NCBI GenBank assembly: GCA_019240405.1
Contig: JAFAYL010000024.1
Span: forward strand, 1 to 64,000
Origin: Acidobacteriaceae bacterium
GTDB taxonomy: Bacteria > Acidobacteriota > Terriglobia > Bryobacterales > Bryobacteraceae
Reading direction: 5' to 3'
Length of the DNA stretch: 64,000 nucleotides
Shown: positions 59,293-64,000 of the stretch, piece by piece
Position numbering within the stretch: the stretch's first letter is position 1
Layout: each line of letters begins with the position of its first letter
Translations under genes and position numbers: made by a program
Notes under the pieces: model-generated
Databases searched by the model: none
Seen by the model: the letters and a program-made list of their open reading frames with translations, nothing else
What the model was told of the DNA's origin: nothing

Positions 59293-62200
59293 TTATAGTC
59301 GCTCATAGAATCGCCGAAAGGCAGAGCCATACGTTTGGCCCGCGTCACTCCAAACCTCCTTGAATGTCGGACTTGTTTTCCAGTGCTGGAATAACCTAAT
59401 CCATCCAGCATTCTCCGGATGCTCGACCTGTGCGTCGTCCTCCAAATTGAGATCGAGATAAACCTCTTCCATCAACTGAATGAAATCGATAATAAGCAGT
59501 TTCGCTTTTCGCATCTCAGGCGAGAGTGGATCAGGGCGCGGGTTCGATAAGAATCCGGGAAACACCTCAGCATCGAGGAACCGAAGGTTATCCGATTCCG
59601 ACAATCTTCCGATCAACTCAGAGTAGGCACTTGCATGTTTCGTAAAAGCGCCGGCCGCCGCTGTCACGGGCGGCATCCAATCCTGCTTCAAGTCTTTAAA
59701 AATAGCTTTCAGATCGGCTGGGGTTTGGGGGCTTGTTACTCGATGAAATACCTTCTCGACTACGTGCTTGCCCAGGGCTCGGTAACTTTCAAACTTCGAT
59801 TCGGTGAAGAACTGATTAAGTGTTGAGTCGTGCGGAAAAGCAGGATCAGCTTTCTTGTATTGGGTTACATCATAGGTTTCGTCTCCCGTCAAACTTGCCT
59901 TTAGATACAGTAGAGTGCCATAAGATCCATCGTTGTAACTTATCGTTCCCGTGGCGCAATGGACTTGACTCAAGCCACCGTCCAGGAAAATTCGTTTTGG
60001 CGAGATCGTGACTGAATGGCCGAAATCGATGCGAATTTTTCGGATGGCTCCGCCGAGCGACTCGAACTGGTACGTCTTATCTTCTTCGCCGTCACAAACA
60101 ATAATGAAGCGGCACTTTCGGCGTGCTAATTCGTATAGCCCCAGGTTTTCGAAATGTCCGCCGTCAGAAAGATTCACGTACTTCGAGTCTTCCGTAGTGA
60201 GGCCAAGCAACTCTGAGATCAAATATTTAAACGCGATGCGAGGACCGGGAGTGGCGGCGGGCGCAGGCATCCGAGTATTGCCAATCCACCACCCTAAGCG
60301 AACGTTAAACAAGGTGAGCAGAAACGCAGTGGTGGGGTCGGTGTGATAACCCCAATTGGGATTTGCGGCAGCGCCTGAAATCGAGGTCGCCGTACCGATG
60401 TGCGGTCCGCCTGGATCTGCGAAGTTTTCGGTTTTGATAAAACCGTTCGGGTCGTGATTGGGGACATAGCCGCAAAACTTCGGAGTAAACACAAAAGAGC
60501 TTGCCTTGCGTTCCTGCCATGCCAGCTCGGATCCATGATTGAGGTTCAAGGCACAGTTAAATATTGCGAATGGGCCTAAATAACCTCTATCCGGATCCAG
60601 ATCTACGAGAGGAATGTCATCCCTTGGATCGAAGCCGGTGAACGCATTCGGCCTTCGCTGGCCTACATGGCTTGCGCCCAGATAACATCGGACGAGCCGG
60701 TTTTTATAAAAATGGCTCATCGAAAATTCGTTGATGTTAAAGCGCGCCGAAAGCAGCAAGGCGATTACAAAGATCGCGATGACGGCCGCGGTAAGCCGGA
60801 CAGTTCCGTGCGCATCGAGCGATAAGACTGCAAGACCTGACGCGTTGTCGTGAAAGTTAGCGAGCACCGTGTTTACGGATAGAAAAGAGATTGTGGAAAT
60901 TGCGATTAGAATGCCGAGCAGCGCGACGGGAGGCGCGTACTCTGCCAGCAACTCGAGTTTCGACTTCTTAGCGGCGCCTGCCGTCTCGGTGCGTTTACCT
61001 GAAGTGGCAGAACTCTTGCCGCTTAGCACGCCGATCAATGTGGCGGCAATCCAGCTGAGGACGACCGTCACTCCCAGGCTTTTAACGTACTGAAACAGCC
61101 AAATGACGCCAAGAGGAGCGAAGGCCGCTAAAGCGAACCAGCTTGCCCAAAGCGAACCGGTGATCACGAGTTTGGCCGAAAGTCGCGAATACCATTCTCT
61201 CGCGGCGTCGGGAAAATCGACGCCCATCAAGCCTACTAGCAGCGCAACACCTCCAGCAAGAGCCAAGTTAGTAAACGCCGGACCCCAACTCATGCTCTGC
61301 CACATGCCGATTGCAGTTGGACCGATATCAAACTGCTTCAACGAAATGCGGGTTTGCGTGTGAGCAAGATACGAAACCAGCTTCTGATCGAGCACTAATA
61401 AGAAGAAGGTCGCCAACGCACATACAACAGCTATGATTCCTGCGAGAAAGGCTCGATACGCCTTCCATCCGGGTGTTTTGCAATGACGCTCGCGATAGCA
61501 CAGCCAAAAACCCCCGTGACTCAGCGTAATCCCAAATAGCGTAAGGAGAGCGAAGTAAGTAATGAAACCTGTCAGAGGGTGTAGCGGATTGAAATGCCCG
61601 GTGGCAATCAAAAAGCTAATCAGGACAGATATCAGCCACAGAGGCGCAATGACAGTTCCCCAGACAGATACATCGTTATCCGGAGACATTCGTTTCGATC
61701 GGGTGTTGAATTCACGAGCGACGATTGGACCAAGATTTCTCGCGATCCGAATAACTGTCCAAAGGATCGATGCCAAGATCAAGGCGTCAAGAACGCGAGG
61801 GGCGTACTCGGAGAGGTGCGCTACGGCTTCAAGCGCTCGGGCGAAGTTGCCGATCAATAATGGCATCAAGAGCACGGCCGCTATGAACAAATAAAGAATG
61901 ATTTGATTCAGGATTGTATTGCGCAGCCAGATAGTTCCGATCACCCAGGTGTCAGGGCTTAGCAATCCGAGTTGCGGCGACAAATAGTTGCTGTACTTGC
62001 GAAGAAAGGTGATGGGGTCTTCGGAAGCTTTTCCAGGCTTGGACTCTTCTGCCGAAAGGTAACTTTCGTAATCCAAGAAATTGTTTCCTGCCGCATCTCT
62101 GAGTTGTTTATACGGCTCCCGCTTGACCAGTCCGTGGAACCAACTTCCGATATAGCCACCGCCGGATACTGTCGAAAGGTAATCGGCAAATCTTAATAAT

Positions 62201-62403
62201 TTGTATCCAGCTAGTCCCTGAAGAATACCCAGATTAAAAGTTGCACTCCGAATGCCTCCACCGGAAAAGCAGATTCCGAAAAGCGTGTTTCTAAGGTCAC
62301 GATCGATCTCGTCATCACTCTGCTCGTTGGCGAACAAATTTTTTCGTCGGGTTATTAACGCTCTCCGCTCGGCTTCGAGCACGGATTCAAGATTTTCGGG
62401 CAT
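59293..62403 (-). CDS. Patatin-like phospholipase with large multi-TM region
   Basis: GICFSGGGIRSATFNLGILQGL, YLSTVSGGGYIGSW nucleophile region, LSDGGHFENLGLYELARRKCRFIIVCDG (DGG); many hydrophobic segments between. Confidence 0.85.
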   Translation of the reverse strand: MPENLESVLEAERRALITRRKNLFANEQSDDEIDRDLRNTLFGICFSGGGIRSATFNLGILQGLAGYKLLRFADYLSTVSGGGYIGSWFHGLVKREPYKQLRDAAGNNFLDYESYLSAEESKPGKASEDPITFLRKYSNYLSPQLGLLSPDTWVIGTIWLRNTILNQIILYLFIAAVLLMPLLIGNFARALEAVAHLSEYAPRVLDALILASILWTVIRIARNLGPIVAREFNTRSKRMSPDNDVSVWGTVIAPLWLISVLISFLIATGHFNPLHPLTGFITYFALLTLFGITLSHGGFWLCYRERHCKTPGWKAYRAFLAGIIAVVCALATFFLLVLDQKLVSYLAHTQTRISLKQFDIGPTAIGMWQSMSWGPAFTNLALAGGVALLVGLMGVDFPDAAREWYSRLSAKLVITGSLWASWFALAAFAPLGVIWLFQYVKSLGVTVVLSWIAATLIGVLSGKSSATSGKRTETAGAAKKSKLELLAEYAPPVALLGILIAISTISFLSVNTVLANFHDNASGLAVLSLDAHGTVRLTAAVIAIFVIALLLSARFNINEFSMSHFYKNRLVRCYLGASHVGQRRPNAFTGFDPRDDIPLVDLDPDRGYLGPFAIFNCALNLNHGSELAWQERKASSFVFTPKFCGYVPNHDPNGFIKTENFADPGGPHIGTATSISGAAANPNWGYHTDPTTAFLLTLFNVRLGWWIGNTRMPAPAATPGPRIAFKYLISELLGLTTEDSKYVNLSDGGHFENLGLYELARRKCRFIIVCDGEEDKTYQFESLGGAIRKIRIDFGHSVTISPKRIFLDGGLSQVHCATGTISYNDGSYGTLLYLKASLTGDETYDVTQYKKADPAFPHDSTLNQFFTESKFESYRALGKHVVEKVFHRVTSPQTPADLKAIFKDLKQDWMPPVTAAAGAFTKHASAYSELIGRLSESDNLRFLDAEVFPGFLSNPRPDPLSPEMRKAKLLIIDFIQLMEEVYLDLNLEDDAQVEHPENAGWIRLFQHWKTSPTFKEVWSDAGQTYGSAFRRFYERL

Positions 62404-62503
62404 GCAATGGTTCCTTCATGTGAGGCGCTAAATATATCATGTAACCAGCACAGACCTCGGTTTGTAAGTGATTCAAAGTTTCCAACGCAGGAAGGCGAAC
62501 ACG

Positions 62504-64000
62504 ATGTTTAAGTTCGATAAGTCTTTCACAAACTCAGTCCTTTTATCAGCTCTGGTAATCACGCTTTCCGGCTGCAGTCACACTCCGAAGCCGGGAACTG
62601 TACAGGACGAAGCCATGCGCGCGGGGCGTGACGCTAAGTCGTTTCCAGCAGCGGACGAAGATTACTTCCATGACATGGATGGCGGGATAGGGCTCACTCC
62701 CAACGAAATCAAGGGCCGGAACACCTGGATTGTTTGGACGGGCGGCAATGATCGCTTTTGGGACATCATCGGCGTTGACAGCTTTGGGGCGCTTGATTTT
62801 CTAAAGACGATTTCCTCACATCCGAGCCTCAAATTCAGCCGTGACAACCGCTGGAGTTGGCTCGGCTTAGTTAACGAGCCGTGTTTTGAAAAAGCTACTG
62901 GACCCGATCCCAACCGGTATGGTTTGTGGCTCGATAAGCGCCGCTCTGATTGTCCACCTGATCCTTTCGAGAATGAATCGAAATATCCAGGCGTGAAGAT
63001 TGGCGCGCGCGGAAGGAATTTGCCGGTTGGCTCCTTTTACGGTTCTGCGACGGGAATTGTTGGTTTGCGTTTGTTTCCGAATCCTGAGTTCGACGAAGCA
63101 GCAGCCAAAAGGTGGGATGCGAACCGTTTCTACACCGATCCAGGTTACTATCGCGATCGAAAACTGATTCGGCCGTATCGGGTCGGCATGTCGTGCGGAT
63201 TTTGCCACATTGGCGCGAATCCTGTGAAACCGCCTAGTGATCCTGAACACCCTCGATGGCAGAATCTCAGTTCCAACGTTGGAGCGCAGTACTTCTGGCT
63301 GGATCGCGTGTTTGATTGGGACAGTGATCCGACCAGTTTCGTCTTCCAGTTATTCCATACCCAGCGCCCTGGAACACTTGATACCTCGCTAGTGTCGACG
63401 GATAACATCAATAATCCGCGCACAATGAACGCTATTTACAACCTCGGTGCGAGATTGCAGCAGGCTAAACGCTTCGGGAAAGAAACGCTAGGCGGTGGCA
63501 GCTTGAACAACAGGCAGTTTAACAACTACGTTCCTCCGGATTCGCCACTCGCGGCATTTTTTGTATCACCCGCCACCGTATACTCGCCTCGGGTATTGAA
63601 GGACGCCGCTGACTCTGTTGGCGCACTAGGGGCGCTGAATCGTGTTTTTATAAACATCGGTTTGTTCAGCGAAGAGTGGCTACTACACTTTAATCCACTG
63701 ATCGGAGGGAAACGTCCATCGCCGATTGAAATCACGGTGGCGCGGAGTAATTCAACATATTGGGGTGCGACCGAAGCTCAGACGCCCAACATGGCGCTTT
63801 TCTTTCTCAAGAGCACTGCGCCTCACAAGTTGCGGGATGCACCGGGTGGATCCAAATACCTGAGTGACAACACCGGAATCTTGAGCCGCGGCAAGATTAT
63901 GTTTGCTGAAAAGTGCGGGCGATGCCACTCTAGCAAGCTGCCGTCACCTGCAGTCGGGCTCGATCCAGGCGGCTGCTCCGGTAGAGACTATTTGACTTGC
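62504..64000 (+). CDS. c-type cytochrome lipoprotein with two CxxCH motifs (3' end outside window)
   Basis: Missing from ORF track because it has no stop in the window. ATG 62504 open to 64000; lipobox LSGCS; CGFCH and CGRCH haem motifs. Confidence 0.85.
   Translation, partial: MFKFDKSFTNSVLLSALVITLSGCSHTPKPGTVQDEAMRAGRDAKSFPAADEDYFHDMDGGIGLTPNEIKGRNTWIVWTGGNDRFWDIIGVDSFGALDFLKTISSHPSLKFSRDNRWSWLGLVNEPCFEKATGPDPNRYGLWLDKRRSDCPPDPFENESKYPGVKIGARGRNLPVGSFYGSATGIVGLRLFPNPEFDEAAAKRWDANRFYTDPGYYRDRKLIRPYRVGMSCGFCHIGANPVKPPSDPEHPRWQNLSSNVGAQYFWLDRVFDWDSDPTSFVFQLFHTQRPGTLDTSLVSTDNINNPRTMNAIYNLGARLQQAKRFGKETLGGGSLNNRQFNNYVPPDSPLAAFFVSPATVYSPRVLKDAADSVGALGALNRVFINIGLFSEEWLLHFNPLIGGKRPSPIEITVARSNSTYWGATEAQTPNMALFFLKSTAPHKLRDAPGGSKYLSDNTGILSRGKIMFAEKCGRCHSSKLPSPAVGLDPGGCSGRDYLTC

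Noticed and set aside
1-64000. tRNA, rRNA, CRISPR-Cas, retron or prophage modules
   Set aside because: None recognised by eye on either strand; absence should be confirmed with tRNAscan-SE, Infernal and CRISPR finders.

Overview
This 64 kb bacterial chromosomal window is gene-dense. FtsX/MacB (ADOP-like) permeases, an ECF sigma factor beside a Ser/Thr kinase-TPR gene, and the 'ANRANAxxSTGPKTPxGK' small protein family suggest Acidobacteriota (Solibacter/Bryobacter-like); this is inference only. Most of the window is ordinary housekeeping or metabolic DNA: galE, an ABC transporter/AttH-like operon, NtrY/NtrX, rarA, an rRNA methyltransferase, split methylmalonyl-CoA mutase plus ATR, Hsp20, PPK2, a DUF2760-Hsp70-Hsp70 operon, thiL, a trpE-trpG fusion, hpnE, typA, rnc, TlpA/TPR/TonB and patatin genes, and a di-haem cytochrome running off the right edge. 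The most unusual signals are: (1) a dispersed small-gene family with two near-identical copies at ~12.93-13.52 kb and ~45.96-46.60 kb, each with a conserved 3' hairpin, plus a divergent third copy at 52.3 kb, lying next to zones of gene decay; (2) an NtrX-like regulator whose GAFTGA sigma-54 loop is replaced; (3) a kinase-TPR pseudogene and a secreted-protein fragment truncated at one shared head-to-head junction; (4) a decayed C-terminal module resembling DNA-phosphorothioation-associated methyltransferases, with no dnd genes nearby; (5) an uncharacterised tandem Hsp70 operon; (6) a translationally coupled NYN-LOTUS / PLP enzyme / HNH operon. No CRISPR array, tRNA, rRNA or recognisable transposase was found by eye. 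All family calls come from motif recognition without database searches.
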